Below, piece by piece: positions 51,261-59,984 of a stretch of 64,000 nucleotides of DNA; the first letter of the stretch is position 1, and each line of letters begins with the position of its first letter. The translations under genes and the position numbers were made by a program. The notes beneath the pieces are model-generated. The model had not been told where the DNA came from. It was given only the letters and a program-made list of their open reading frames with translations, and made no database searches. Source of the DNA: Mesorhizobium prunaredense (GTDB lineage Bacteria; Pseudomonadota; Alphaproteobacteria; Rhizobiales; Rhizobiaceae). The DNA lies in assembly GCF_900156895.1 (NCBI RefSeq), contig NZ_FTPD01000034.1:201994-265993 (forward strand), given 5' to 3'.

Positions 51261-52467
51261 TCCTCGGCCCGGCATTGGCGACAGCCGGCTGCCGGGCGGC
51301 GATTGATCCTATCGAGATCCGCACGCAATTGCGTCCACTGCTCTTCGCTTGATAGAGCGCTTCGTCGGCGCGCCGCAGCAGGTCGGAAAAATCCTCAGCC
51401 GGGTGGAGCTCGGCAACGCCGAAGCTGGCGGTGCAACGATGGTTCGCCGGCAGACAGTCGATCGGCAACGCCCCGAAAGCGCTGCGCGTGCCTTCGGCGA
51501 AGAGCGGCGCGGCGGCGAGGTTGGTTCCCGGCAGGATGATGGCGAATTCCTCACCACCGATGCGGCCGGCGACGTGATGCTCGGCGGCCGCATCACGCAG
51601 GAAGCCGGCAAAGGCCTCGATGACCCGGTCGCCGGATGCGTGGCCGAAACTGTCGTTGATGCTCTTGAAATGGTCGAGGTCGGCGATGACCAAGGCGACC
51701 GGAATACCCCTGCGCACGGCGTCACGCATCGCGAGCTCGGCATGACGCTCGAAGCCGCCTCGGTTGAGCAGCCTCGATAGCGTGTCCGTTTCCGACTTCG
51801 ACGTCGCTTCGGCGAGCACGTCGCGGACCAGAATGATCAGGATGAGAAGCGCGATTGTCATGGCGAACACCGTGCCGAGCGATTGCGATACCAGAGCGTA
51901 GTTGCTCTGCAGATAGGCCTGCGGATTGGCTCCCCAGCCGCCCAATGCATGGGCGATGAACGGCTTGCTCACGAATTGCAGGGCGCTGGCCGCCAGTACG
52001 GCCATCAGCGCATGGTCGAGCCAGTCGCGTCTTTGCCTCGATGACCAGACGATGCCGACGCCGACGACCTGCATGGCGGCATAGGGAAGCTGGTAGGCCA
52101 TCATGCGAGCAAGCGATTGGCGCGGTAGATCCTGCACGAAATACACGGCGGCGGTGGCCGCAAACAGGAAGACGAGCATCGGCGCCCACAGCGGCGCCAC
52201 GCCGTATTTATGGGCAAGCCCGCCATTGAAGGCGATGGTGGCGCCCAGGAAAACGGCGAAGCCCGCGACGACTGCGGGTCGCGCATTGTCGAAGAGCGGA
52301 ATGCTGAACTCGATGGCGAAATAGGCCATCCCGAGCAGATAACCGAAGACCAGACAGCGCGCCGGCGCGCGCGCCACGTCGTTGAACGAGATGGTCATGA
52401 AGGCAGCCGCCAGCAGGCCGGCGACGAGCAGGTTGATTGCAAGGATGAACTCTGCGCCGCCGCCCAT
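51244..52467 (-). CDS. Membrane diguanylate cyclase (GGDEF)
   Basis: A 407-residue protein: about six helices in the first ~215 residues form a membrane sensor, then a GGDEF domain with active-site 'AGRIGGEEFAIILPG' near residue 330 and 'DLDHFKSINDSFGH' for metal and substrate binding. The intact GGEEF predicts cyclic-di-GMP synthesis. No RxxD inhibitory site is evident at the expected place five residues before GGEEF. Ligand for the sensor unknown. Confidence 0.88.
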   Translation of the reverse strand: MGGGAEFILAINLLVAGLLAAAFMTISFNDVARAPARCLVFGYLLGMAYFAIEFSIPLFDNARPAVVAGFAVFLGATIAFNGGLAHKYGVAPLWAPMLVFLFAATAAVYFVQDLPRQSLARMMAYQLPYAAMQVVGVGIVWSSRQRRDWLDHALMAVLAASALQFVSKPFIAHALGGWGANPQAYLQSNYALVSQSLGTVFAMTIALLILIILVRDVLAEATSKSETDTLSRLLNRGGFERHAELAMRDAVRRGIPVALVIADLDHFKSINDSFGHASGDRVIEAFAGFLRDAAAEHHVAGRIGGEEFAIILPGTNLAAAPLFAEGTRSAFGALPIDCLPANHRCTASFGVAELHPAEDFSDLLRRADEALYQAKSSGRNCVRISIGSIAARQPAVANAGPRISGRG

Positions 52468-52806
52468 GTGGTCTTTCGCACTCCCTGCGACAGCAAATCA
52501 CGAACGGGCGAAAAAGACGTTAACGTGGGGCCTGATGATCAGCCGGCTTTGAGCGGCTCCACAACAAGCACGCCTCCAACTGTCGATAGGCCGACCGTTG
52601 ATAGGACGGCCTGTTCCGTTTGGTTTTTGTAAAGCGCCTCGTAGGCGCGCTGCATCAGCGGCTCCAGCTCTGCCTCGCCGGTGGGGCGGCCTCGCCGAAG
52701 CTCGCGTTACTCTCGCGCCGGGCGGAAGCCTGCCGACGCCATGAGGCTGCACGGAACTTGAAAACGCGATCGGCGTTTTCCAGCAGCAATCGATGGAGAT
52801 GCTTTC
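52468..52806. other. Gap with possible remnant coding segment
   Basis: A 339-base stretch without a confident gene. On the minus strand 52539-52700 stays open and reads like a protein tail ('GRPTGEAELEPLMQRAYEAL' and so on) ending at a TGA at 52541-52539. An in-frame TAA at its 5' side and no good start suggest a remnant or a very short gene (38 codons from an internal ATG). Confidence 0.3.
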
Positions 52807-53118
52807 ATGGCCGAAACGATCATGCTGACCGACCACGAAGCAATTCGCTCATGGGCCGCGGCGCGCGCCGGATTTCCGGCAATCGTAGACGTGTCGCCCG
52901 AAACGGGAACGCAAGCCATGCTGAGGCTGGTTTTCGGCCAGCATGCCTATCAGGACCAGGACCAGGCCGAACGCCCGGCCAACGCCGGCGGCTACGAACT
53001 GGTCGAATGGGACGAATGGTTCAAACTGTTCGACGAACGGCAGCTGGCGCTCGTGGTGGCAAAGGATGAACCCGGCCGGCGTGAGCAGTTCCATGAGATC
53101 GTCAGGCGTCCAGGGTGA
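52807..53118 (+). CDS. Small conserved hypothetical protein
   Basis: A 103-residue soluble protein, acidic, with GGAG upstream of the ATG. 'DHEAIRSWAAARAGFPAIVDVSPETGTQAMLRLVFGQHAYQDQDQAERP' and 'ELVEWDEWFKLFDERQLALVVAKDEPG' look like a compact alpha/beta fold that I have seen in rhizobial genomes without a function. It is convergent with leuC. Confidence 0.65.
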   Translation: MAETIMLTDHEAIRSWAAARAGFPAIVDVSPETGTQAMLRLVFGQHAYQDQDQAERPANAGGYELVEWDEWFKLFDERQLALVVAKDEPGRREQFHEIVRRPG

Positions 53119-53149
53119 AGAAAACCCGAACCGCATCGCGGTTCGGGTT
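53117..53149 (-). terminator. Rho-independent terminator of leuC
   Basis: On the minus strand the 12-bp stem AACCCGAACCGC / GCGGTTCGGGTT has a three-base loop and is followed by TTTTCTTC. It begins 20 bases after the leuC stop. It overlaps the last two bases of the convergent hypothetical gene. Confidence 0.9.
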
Positions 53150-53168
53150 CTGGCCTATCGCCATCGGC

Positions 53169-54578
53169 TTATTTCCACTCGCGGATGTCGACGAAATGGC
53201 CGGCGATCGCCGCCGCCGCCGCCATCGCCGGCGACACCAGATGGGTGCGGCCCTTAAAACCCTGGCGGCCCTCGAAATTGCGGTTCGAGGTCGAGGCGCA
53301 GCGCTCATGCGGCTTCAGCCGGTCGTCGTTCATGGCAAGGCACATCGAGCAGCCCGGCTCGCGCCAGTCGAAGCCGGCGGCGACAAAGATCTTGTCGAGA
53401 CCTTCGGCCTCCGCCTGCTCCTTGACCAGACCGGAGCCCGGCACGATCATCGCATCGACGTGAGGGCTGACTTTCTTGCCCTCGACCACCTTGGCGACAG
53501 CGCGCAGATCCTCGATGCGACCGTTGGTGCAGGAGCCGATGAAGACGCGGTCGAGCGCGATATCGGTGATCTTGGTGCCTGGAGTCAGGCCCATATAGTC
53601 GAGCGCGCGCTGCTTGGACGTACGCTTGTTCTCATCGGTGATATCGTCGGGGTTCGGCACGATACCCTGGACCGAGACGACGTCCTCGGGCGAGGAGCCC
53701 CAGGAGACGATCGGCGGCAGTTTCGCGGCGTCGAGCACGACCACCTTGTCGAAATGCGCGCCCTCGTCGGACTGCAGCGTCTTCCAGTAGGCGAGCGCGG
53801 CGTTCCACGCCTCGCCCTTCGGCGCGCGCGGCTTGTCCCTGACATAGGCAAAGGTCGTCTCGTCGGGCGCGATCAGGCCGGCCCGGGCGCCGCCCTCGAT
53901 CGACATGTTGCAGATGGTCATGCGCCCTTCCATCGACAGCGCGCGGATCGCTTCGCCGGCATATTCGATGACGTAGCCGGTGCCGCCGGCAGTGCCGATC
54001 TCGCCGATGATCGCCAAAATAATGTCCTTGGCGGTGACGCCTTCCGGCAGCACGCCGTCGACGCGCACCAGCATGTTCCTGGCCTTGCGCTGGATCAGCG
54101 TCTGCGTGGCCAGCACATGCTCGACTTCCGACGTGCCGATGCCGTGCGCCAATGCGCCGAATGCACCATGCGTCGAGGTGTGGCTGTCGCCGCAGACGAT
54201 GGTCATGCCGGGCAGCGTAAAACCTTGCTCCGGACCGATGATGTGGACGATGCCCTGGCGGATATCCTTCTCGGAATAGTATTCGACGCCAAAATCCTTG
54301 GCGTTCCTGGCCAGCGCCTCGACCTGGATGCGGCTTTCCTCGTTCTTGATGCCGAACTTGCGCTCGGGCGAGGTCGATACGTTGTGATCGACCACGGCCA
54401 GCGTCTTTTCCGGATGGCGGACCTTTCTGCCGGTCATGCGCAGGCCTTCGAAAGCTTGCGGGCTGGTCACTTCATGGACGAGGTGACGGTCGATATAGAG
54501 CAGGCAGGTGCCGTCGTCCTGGCGGTCGACGACATGGTCGTCGAATATCTTGTCGTAGAGGGTGCGCGGTGCGCTCAT
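53169..54578 (-). CDS. leuC: 3-isopropylmalate dehydratase large subunit
   Basis: Leucine biosynthesis aconitase-family subunit, 469 aa. It shows 'DSHTSTHGAFGALAHGIGTSEVEHVLATQ', and the [4Fe-4S] Cys ligands in 'FIGSCTNGRIEDL' and 'PGCSMCLAMND'. The start 'MSAPRTLYDKIFDDHVV' matches the family. leuD is not adjacent, as is usual in Rhizobiales. Confidence 0.95.
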   Translation of the reverse strand: MSAPRTLYDKIFDDHVVDRQDDGTCLLYIDRHLVHEVTSPQAFEGLRMTGRKVRHPEKTLAVVDHNVSTSPERKFGIKNEESRIQVEALARNAKDFGVEYYSEKDIRQGIVHIIGPEQGFTLPGMTIVCGDSHTSTHGAFGALAHGIGTSEVEHVLATQTLIQRKARNMLVRVDGVLPEGVTAKDIILAIIGEIGTAGGTGYVIEYAGEAIRALSMEGRMTICNMSIEGGARAGLIAPDETTFAYVRDKPRAPKGEAWNAALAYWKTLQSDEGAHFDKVVVLDAAKLPPIVSWGSSPEDVVSVQGIVPNPDDITDENKRTSKQRALDYMGLTPGTKITDIALDRVFIGSCTNGRIEDLRAVAKVVEGKKVSPHVDAMIVPGSGLVKEQAEAEGLDKIFVAAGFDWREPGCSMCLAMNDDRLKPHERCASTSNRNFEGRQGFKGRTHLVSPAMAAAAAIAGHFVDIREWK

Positions 54579-54642
54579 GTGCGTAAATCCGTCGATATGA
54601 AAATGGGAAGCGACTAGCGCCTGGCTAGCCGGCGAACACGGC

Positions 54643-54771
54643 CTAGCGAAGTCGGCTGGTCAGAGCGCCGGAAACGCGCGCCGCGAATCGCGACGGCAGG
54701 CGTTTTCTGTCTTGCAGCACGAACCCCTTGTAAGCCGGATCGCCAAAAAGCTGTTCCATGGCGTGGCTCAT
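54643..54771 (-). CDS. Candidate small protein upstream of leuC
   Basis: A 42-codon open frame reading MSHAMEQLFGDPAYKGFVL then a basic tail rich in Arg (QDRKRLPSRFAARVSGALTS). It is on the leuC strand, 64 bases upstream. There is no strong ribosome site and no run of Leu codons, so a classical leader peptide is not indicated. Support is codon-like composition only; it could be non-coding. Confidence 0.35.
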   Translation of the reverse strand: MSHAMEQLFGDPAYKGFVLQDRKRLPSRFAARVSGALTSRLR

Positions 54772-54837
54772 ATCAATGTTTTGGCTTTTCGGCAATTGCG
54801 GCTGCGTTCGCAGAACCTGGGTTCTGCAAACCGGGAT

Positions 54838-55473
54838 TCAAACCACCTCGAACACAAATGTCTTCACCAGCGCCTGGGGCTCTGCGATCGCATAGCAGCG
54901 GAACCACGGGCTTTCTTCGACCGGCCGCCATTTTTTCGCCTGCTCCAGTTCGTCGAACGTCGCGTGAAACCCGCCGCTCGCAAAAACCTGGTCGCGAACG
55001 GTGAAGATCGCGTGGCCGCCCTTCCTGGTGATGCGCACCAGTTCATGCAGGCCGGAGGCCGGTGCATGGCTGATGGTGAACACGCCGGTCGAGAAGAAGG
55101 CGCGGAAATACCCGTCCGGCCAAGGCAGCGGATTGCCGAGCGTCGCCTGTTTCAGCTCGCTGTAAGCCTGCCGGCTGCCGGCGATTTCAAGCATTTCAGC
55201 CGACAGGTCGAGCCCGGCGATGTCATGATAGCCAAGCGCCTTGAGCGACGGTCCCGACAGGCCGGTGCCACAGCCCGCATCGAGCAGCGGCGCTTCGCCT
55301 GACGGCACATGGCGCGCCACCCAGGCGGCGATCAGGAACGGCAGGAGATAACCGAGCGACGCGGTTTCGCTGTCGTAGGTCGCAGCCCATGCCGCGTAGG
55401 CCTTGGCAAGCGCTTCCGGCGTGTCGGCCGTATAGACCGCATCCAGCGCGGCATTGGCTTTGTCGACGATCAC
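54838..55473 (-). CDS. Class I SAM-dependent methyltransferase
   Basis: A 211-residue methyltransferase. SAM motif I is 'LLDAGCGTGLSGPSLKALGY' near residues 66-85, motif II 'IAGLDLSAEML', and 'GYFRAFFSTGVFTISH' a later motif. The start is GTG at 55473 with GGAGAAACCA before it. The substrate is not predictable; the family resembles small-molecule methyltransferases of the Methyltransf_11 type. Confidence 0.82.
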   Translation of the reverse strand: MIVDKANAALDAVYTADTPEALAKAYAAWAATYDSETASLGYLLPFLIAAWVARHVPSGEAPLLDAGCGTGLSGPSLKALGYHDIAGLDLSAEMLEIAGSRQAYSELKQATLGNPLPWPDGYFRAFFSTGVFTISHAPASGLHELVRITRKGGHAIFTVRDQVFASGGFHATFDELEQAKKWRPVEESPWFRCYAIAEPQALVKTFVFEVV

Positions 55474-55530
55474 TGGTTTCTCCGGACACAGGACATATGC
55501 CGCAATGGTAGCACCGTCCTCGCCTGCCGG

Positions 55531-56346
55531 CTATCGCTCATCCTGGCGGCGCAGCCGCTTCTCCAGCGCCCGCAAGGCCAGCGACAGGCCGACCGTCAGG
55601 ATGAGATAGATATAGGCGACGATCGAATAAGTTTCGAAGAAGCGGAACGAGCCGGCGGCATAGATCTTGCCCATCTGGGTGATGTCGGCGACGCCGAGCA
55701 CCGAGACCAGCGAGGAATCCTTGACCATGGCAACGAAATCATTGCCGAGCGGCGGCAGGATGGTGCGGATCGCCTGCGGAAACACGATCAGCCGAAAACG
55801 CTGCGTGCGCGTCAGCCCCAGCGCCTTCGCCGCCTCGATCTGGCCCTTCTCGACCGCCTCGATGCCGGCGCGGAAGACCTCCGAGATGAAGGCCGAGTAG
55901 CCGATGGTCAGCGCCATGATCGCGCGCCATAGCAACGATACGTCGCGTATCATTAGCTCGCCGAACAGGCCGGCGCTTTGCAGCGGCGCCGTCAGCGCGT
56001 TCCATCCCGCGACGAAGGCCGGCGCGCCGGCGAAGGCGATCCAGAACAACAGCACCAGCATCGGCACGCCGCGAATGATCTCGACATAGAAGCGAGCGAT
56101 CTGGCGCAGCCAGCGCGACCCCGACAGCCCCATCAACGCAATGCCGAGCCCGATTGCCGAGGCCAGCGCGAAGGCGACCACCGTGACGAGCACGGTGATG
56201 CCGATGCCCTTGGCGACGGTCGCGAAAACCTGGGCGTAAAGGTCGCTTGCGGCGATGAAGATAGCGGCTGCCAGGGCGAGCGCAGCGGCCACGGCGAGCC
56301 ACCAGGGGAAGTCGGATTTGGCGGTTGAAGATGCGGGCGTTGCCAT
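55531..56346 (-). CDS. Amino acid ABC transporter permease (HisMQ type)
   Basis: A 271-residue permease with about five helices. The family motif 'EVFRAGIEAVEKGQIEAAKALGLTRTQRF' is the EAA loop of polar amino acid permeases, and 'VEIIRGVPMLVLLFW' is the TIGR01726-type N-terminal motif. The ATG at 56346 is chosen; a longer frame enters a repeat. It follows the binding-protein gene across a 263-base repeat-filled gap. Confidence 0.86.
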   Translation of the reverse strand: MATPASSTAKSDFPWWLAVAAALALAAAIFIAASDLYAQVFATVAKGIGITVLVTVVAFALASAIGLGIALMGLSGSRWLRQIARFYVEIIRGVPMLVLLFWIAFAGAPAFVAGWNALTAPLQSAGLFGELMIRDVSLLWRAIMALTIGYSAFISEVFRAGIEAVEKGQIEAAKALGLTRTQRFRLIVFPQAIRTILPPLGNDFVAMVKDSSLVSVLGVADITQMGKIYAAGSFRFFETYSIVAYIYLILTVGLSLALRALEKRLRRQDER

Positions 56347-56380
56347 CAGGGCGCGCCGACGAACCAACGTCGCGCCAAGC

Positions 56381-56543
56381 CACCCCACTCTGGCCTGCCG
56401 GCCATCTCCCCCTCGGGGGAGATCGGCAGCTTCGCTGGCCGCGCTTTTTCTCTAACGTTGAAGATTGGAGAAAGCGGAGGGTACAGCAAATCTCCCCCCT
56501 TGCGGCCCTTGCGGGGGAGATGTCCGGCAGGACAGAGGGGGGT
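56381..56543. repeat. Palindromic intergenic repeat, family A, long copy
   Basis: Left arm CCACCCCACTCTGGCCTGCCGG with a CTCCCCC hairpin and right arm CTTGCGGGGGAGATGTCCGG then GACAGAGGGGGG. It is laid out like the copy at 3148. It lies between the two ABC genes, where partial termination could lower permease relative to binding-protein expression (inference). Confidence 0.75.
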
Positions 56544-56609
56544 GTACAAGCGCAAAGTCAGCGCGAGATCACGCCCACCACTGTCACGCAGCAAGTGCGC
56601 CAAACCGGC

Positions 56610-57407
56610 TCACTGCCCCATCTTGTAATCAAGGAACCATTTCTTGTTGAGCGCGTCGAGCGTGCCGTCGGCCTTCAGCGCGGCGATCGCCGCATTGACC
56701 GGCTTGACCAGATCCGAGCCTTTCGGAAAAATAAAGCCGAAATCCTCGGTGCCGAGTGGTCCGCCGATCAGCTTCAGCCCGCCATTGGACGCCTCGACAT
56801 AGCCCTTGCCGGCAGTGCCGTCGGTCAGCACGACATCGACGTCACCAGTCTTCAACGCCTGCACCGTGGCGCCGAACGTCTCGAACAGTTTTATGCGCGG
56901 GTTCTGCTCATTGCCGTCGAGGACGCTGTAGACAGCGGTGTAGAAGGGCGTGGTGCCGGCTTGCGCGCCGATCAGCCCGTCCTTGAAAGCGCCGAGCGTC
57001 TTGGCGTCGGTGAAGCGCTTCTCGTCGCCGCGCACCAGCATGAACTGTTCTGAGCGCATATAGGGGTCGGAGAAATCGACCTTCTGCTTGCGATCGTCCT
57101 TGATGGTGATGCCGGTCATGCCGATGTTGTACTGGTTGTCGGAAACCGCCTGGATCATCGCGTCCCAGGAGGTGTTTTGGTACTCGACCTGGAAATTCAG
57201 CCGCTTGGCGATCTCGTTCATCGCGTCATATTCCCAGCCGATCTGCCTCCCGGTCTTGGCATCGATGAACTGCAGCGGCGGATAGGCGTTTTCCGTCACC
57301 ACCACCACCTTCTTGCCGCCGAGATCTGGCAGCGCCTGCGCCAGGGCGGCGACGGGCGCAAGTATCAGAGCCAACAGGCCGGCCAACAGCAGTTTCGATT
57401 TGATCAT
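56610..57407 (-). CDS. Amino acid ABC transporter substrate-binding protein
   Basis: A 265-residue SBP_bac_3 protein. Signal peptide 'MIKSKLLLAGLLALILAPVAALAQA' (cleaved near 24). The family pattern 'VVTENAYPPLQFIDAKTGRQIGWEYDAMNEIAKRLN' and 'NIGMTGITIKDDRKQKVDFSDPYM' is clear; the 'R' and 'D' ligand contacts fit an amino-acid binder. No ATPase gene accompanies it here. The ATG at 57407 begins the signal peptide. Confidence 0.88.
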   Translation of the reverse strand: MIKSKLLLAGLLALILAPVAALAQALPDLGGKKVVVVTENAYPPLQFIDAKTGRQIGWEYDAMNEIAKRLNFQVEYQNTSWDAMIQAVSDNQYNIGMTGITIKDDRKQKVDFSDPYMRSEQFMLVRGDEKRFTDAKTLGAFKDGLIGAQAGTTPFYTAVYSVLDGNEQNPRIKLFETFGATVQALKTGDVDVVLTDGTAGKGYVEASNGGLKLIGGPLGTEDFGFIFPKGSDLVKPVNAAIAALKADGTLDALNKKWFLDYKMGQ

Positions 57408-57614
57408 GGTACACCCCGAGCATTTGAACGGCCTCGACATTGTCGAGGCTTGCAGGAAATCCGGCGCCGACTTTAGCTTTCCGCAGGCGCCTTGCAAGCC
57501 GGCTTGATGCGGCTCGCGCGAAATTGGATTCCATGCTTTCGAGGCATTACGGAACGATCCGTTTCGATTGCGGACCGACGCAGCCCGGCAAAATCGCAAC
57601 CCATTCCGCGAGGC

Positions 57615-57636
57615 AAAAAAGGCGGCCGAAGCCGCC
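57615..57636 (-). terminator. Rho-independent terminator of rplS
   Basis: On the minus strand GGCGGC-TTCG-GCCGCC is a stable tetraloop hairpin followed by TTTTTT. It starts 28 bases after the rplS stop. Confidence 0.93.
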
Positions 57637-57664
57637 TTTCCGAAACATGGTTGTTGAAGACGCC

Positions 57665-58204
57665 TTATTCGGCGGCAGCGGCTTCCTCGGCCTTGGCGGC
57701 CTCGTCGGCGGCCTTCTTCTCGGCGGCGTCCTGCGCCGCCTTCTCGGCGGCCAGCGCCTGGGCGGCGGCCACCTTCTCGGCCTCGATGCGGGCCTTTTCG
57801 GCGTTCAGCGCATCGCGCTCATCATCGTTCAGCTTGCGGGCGCGCACGCCGGTGTTTTCCGAAATGCGGGCCGACTTGCCGCGACGATCGCGCAGGTAGT
57901 AGAGCTTGGCGCGGCGCACCTTGCCGCGGCGCACGATCTCGACGCCTTCGACCATCGGCGAAAAGACCGGGAACACGCGCTCCACGCCTTCGCCGTAGGA
58001 AATCTTGCGAACCGTGAAATTCTCCTGGAAACCGGCGCCGGCGCGGGCGATGACGACACCCTCATAAGCCTGGACACGGGTGCGGGTGCCTTCGGTCACG
58101 CGGACCTGGACGCGCACGGTGTCGCCGGGCTGGAATTCGGGAAGCTTGCGCTTGGCTTCGATCTTGGCGGCCTGTTCGGCCTCGAGCTGACGGAGGATAT
58201 CCAT
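57665..58204 (-). CDS. rplS: 50S ribosomal protein L19
   Basis: Ribosomal protein at the 30S/50S interface. The first ~120 residues are the complete L19 domain: 'FQPGDTVRVQVRVTEGTRTRVQAYEGVVIAR', 'FTVRKISYGEGVERVFPVFSP' and 'VRRAKLYYLRDRRGKSARI'. At 179 aa it exceeds the usual ~115-130 by about 55 residues of Ala/Glu/Lys helix, found in several Rhizobiales L19s. trmD and rimM are nearby but separated by the TSUP gene on the other strand. Confidence 0.96.
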   Translation of the reverse strand: MDILRQLEAEQAAKIEAKRKLPEFQPGDTVRVQVRVTEGTRTRVQAYEGVVIARAGAGFQENFTVRKISYGEGVERVFPVFSPMVEGVEIVRRGKVRRAKLYYLRDRRGKSARISENTGVRARKLNDDERDALNAEKARIEAEKVAAAQALAAEKAAQDAAEKKAADEAAKAEEAAAAE

Positions 58205-58551
58205 CTCAAAAATCCACTTCTTGTTCTTCCGACAGTCAGAGCGTCCGACACTCGCCTTGCAGTTCCATTGACCGCTCGGCTATGCCCTTTATTCGAGACC
58301 ATCTGGGTTCGAGAACATCGGGCAGGGGCGACTACACCGTCATTGTTGACGGGTCCGGCAGATTGTTCTTGCCAGCACGGCGCGCACATACAGCTATTTC
58401 GGCGCTTTGTCACGCCTTCGCCGTGTCTTTTTTGGTCGTTGGCCGACATTGCAATCTTTCAGCGGCAATCTTTCAGCGCAGGGGGTTGCGTCGAAGGGCC
58501 AAGCTTTTTAAGCCGGGCAGAACGTGACTTTCCTCCGGCGGCAACACCTCC
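58205..58551. other. Gap between rplS and TSUP gene
   Basis: A 347-base divergent intergenic region with no gene supported on either strand. It should carry the rplS and TSUP promoters. I saw no riboswitch-like conserved structure. Confidence 0.55.
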
Positions 58552-59304
58552 ATGCCAGTTCTCGATGCGGCCCTGCTCTTTTTCGCGGGCTTTCTCTCAG
58601 GTGCCGTCAACGCCATAGCCGGCGGCGGGACGTTCATAACTTTTGGCGCCATGTCGCTGGTCGGCCTGCCGCCGATCGTCGCCAACGCCACCTCGTCGCT
58701 GACGCAGTTTCCCGGCTACATCACTTCGACGCTCGCCTACTGGTCCGACATCAAGCATTTCTGGCGCACAGCGTTGCTGCTCGGCCTTGTCTCGGCTTTC
58801 GGCGCGCTGGCCGGTGCGCTCATCCTTCTGGCGCTCGACAATCCGTCGTTCCGCGTCCTGGTGCCCTGGCTGCTGCTGGCGGCAACCGCGCTGTTCGCCG
58901 CCGGGCCGTGGCTGAAGCCGGCGCCCAAGCCGGGCCGTGAGGCCGCGACGGGTTCGCTGGTCGGTTCCCTGGCGCAGTTCGCCACCGCCGTCTATGGCGG
59001 CTTCTTCGGCGCCGGCATGGGCGTCATGATGCTGGCGACGCTCGGCCTCACCCAGGCTGGGGACTATCACCGCCTCAACGCGCTGAAGAACCTGCTGGCC
59101 GTGGTCATCGCGGCAGTAGCCATCCTGGTCTTCGTCTCCGGCGACGTCATCGCCTGGCGGCAGGCGATCGTCATGATACCGGGCGGCGCGCTGGGCGGCT
59201 ATGCCGGCGTCTGGATCGCCAAGCGCGTGCCGCAAATTGCCGTGCGCGGCTTCGTCGTCGGGGTCGGCGTGTTCCTGGCCTTTTACTATTTCACCAGGGG
59301 GTGA
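58552..59304 (+). CDS. TSUP family transporter (sulfite exporter TauE/SafE)
   Basis: A 250-residue membrane protein with about seven to eight helices. The family start 'FFAGFLSGAVNAIAGGGTFITFGAMSLVGLPP' has the TSUP glycine-rich motif, repeated as 'FFGAGMGVMMLATLGL' in the second half. GGCGGCAACACCTCC upstream is a poor ribosome site. It would export sulfite or another organic sulfonate; substrate unknown. It overlaps the convergent trmD end by 19 bases. Confidence 0.86.
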   Translation: MPVLDAALLFFAGFLSGAVNAIAGGGTFITFGAMSLVGLPPIVANATSSLTQFPGYITSTLAYWSDIKHFWRTALLLGLVSAFGALAGALILLALDNPSFRVLVPWLLLAATALFAAGPWLKPAPKPGREAATGSLVGSLAQFATAVYGGFFGAGMGVMMLATLGLTQAGDYHRLNALKNLLAVVIAAVAILVFVSGDVIAWRQAIVMIPGGALGGYAGVWIAKRVPQIAVRGFVVGVGVFLAFYYFTRG

Positions 59305-59984
59305 GCGGCCAACAGATCCGGCCGCCGCTCTTTCGTCAATCTTTCCGATTCGGCGCGTCGCCATGCGGCGATCTTCTGGTGATTGCCCGAGGTGAGAACC
59401 TCGGGGATTTGCCGGCCCTCGAATTCCTGCGGCCGCGTGTAGTGCGGGTGTTCGAGCAGGCCGTTTTCAAAGCTCTCTTCATCGCCCGACACCACGTTGC
59501 CCATCACGCCGGGCAACAGCCGAACCACAGCGTCGAGCAGCACCAGCGCCGCCGGCTCGCCGCCGGAAAGGATGAAGTCGCCGACCGAGACCTCCTCCAG
59601 CCCCCGCGCGTCGATCACCCGCTGGTCGACGCCTTCGAAGCGGCCGCAGACGATGACGACACCCGGCCCGGCGGCCAGTTCGCGCACACGCACCTGCGTC
59701 AGCGGTTTTCCACGCGGACTCATCAGCAGCCGTGGCCGTGGATCGCCCGGTGGCGAGCTATGGTCGATCGCCTTGGCCAAAACGTCGGCGCGCATCACCA
59801 TGCCGGCGCCGCCGCCGGCCGGCGTATCGTCGACGGTGCGATGGCGGTCGGTGGCGAAATCGCGGATCTGGATTGCTCCCAGCGACCATGTGCCGGCCTC
59901 CAGCGCCCGGCCGGCCAGCGACACGCCGAGTGCGCCGGGAAACATCTCCGGATAGAGCGTCAGCACCGAGGCGGAAAAACTCAC
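59286..59984 (-). CDS. trmD: tRNA (guanine-N1)-methyltransferase TrmD
   Basis: Methylates G37 of tRNAs reading CNN-type codons; 232 aa. The SPOUT knot is 'VIVCGRFEGVDQRVID...EVSVGDFILSGGEPAALVLLDA' near residues 110-150, and 'HPHYTRPQEFEGRQIPEVLTSGNHQKIAAWR' is the family C-terminal motif. Its ATG overlaps the rimM stop (ATGA). Confidence 0.95.
   Translation of the reverse strand: MSFSASVLTLYPEMFPGALGVSLAGRALEAGTWSLGAIQIRDFATDRHRTVDDTPAGGGAGMVMRADVLAKAIDHSSPPGDPRPRLLMSPRGKPLTQVRVRELAAGPGVVIVCGRFEGVDQRVIDARGLEEVSVGDFILSGGEPAALVLLDAVVRLLPGVMGNVVSGDEESFENGLLEHPHYTRPQEFEGRQIPEVLTSGNHQKIAAWRRAESERLTKERRPDLLAAHPLVK

Noticed and set aside
54601..54840. tRNA or leuC riboswitch/attenuator
   Set aside because: No cloverleaf, no Leu-codon run and no terminator with alternative pairing was found.
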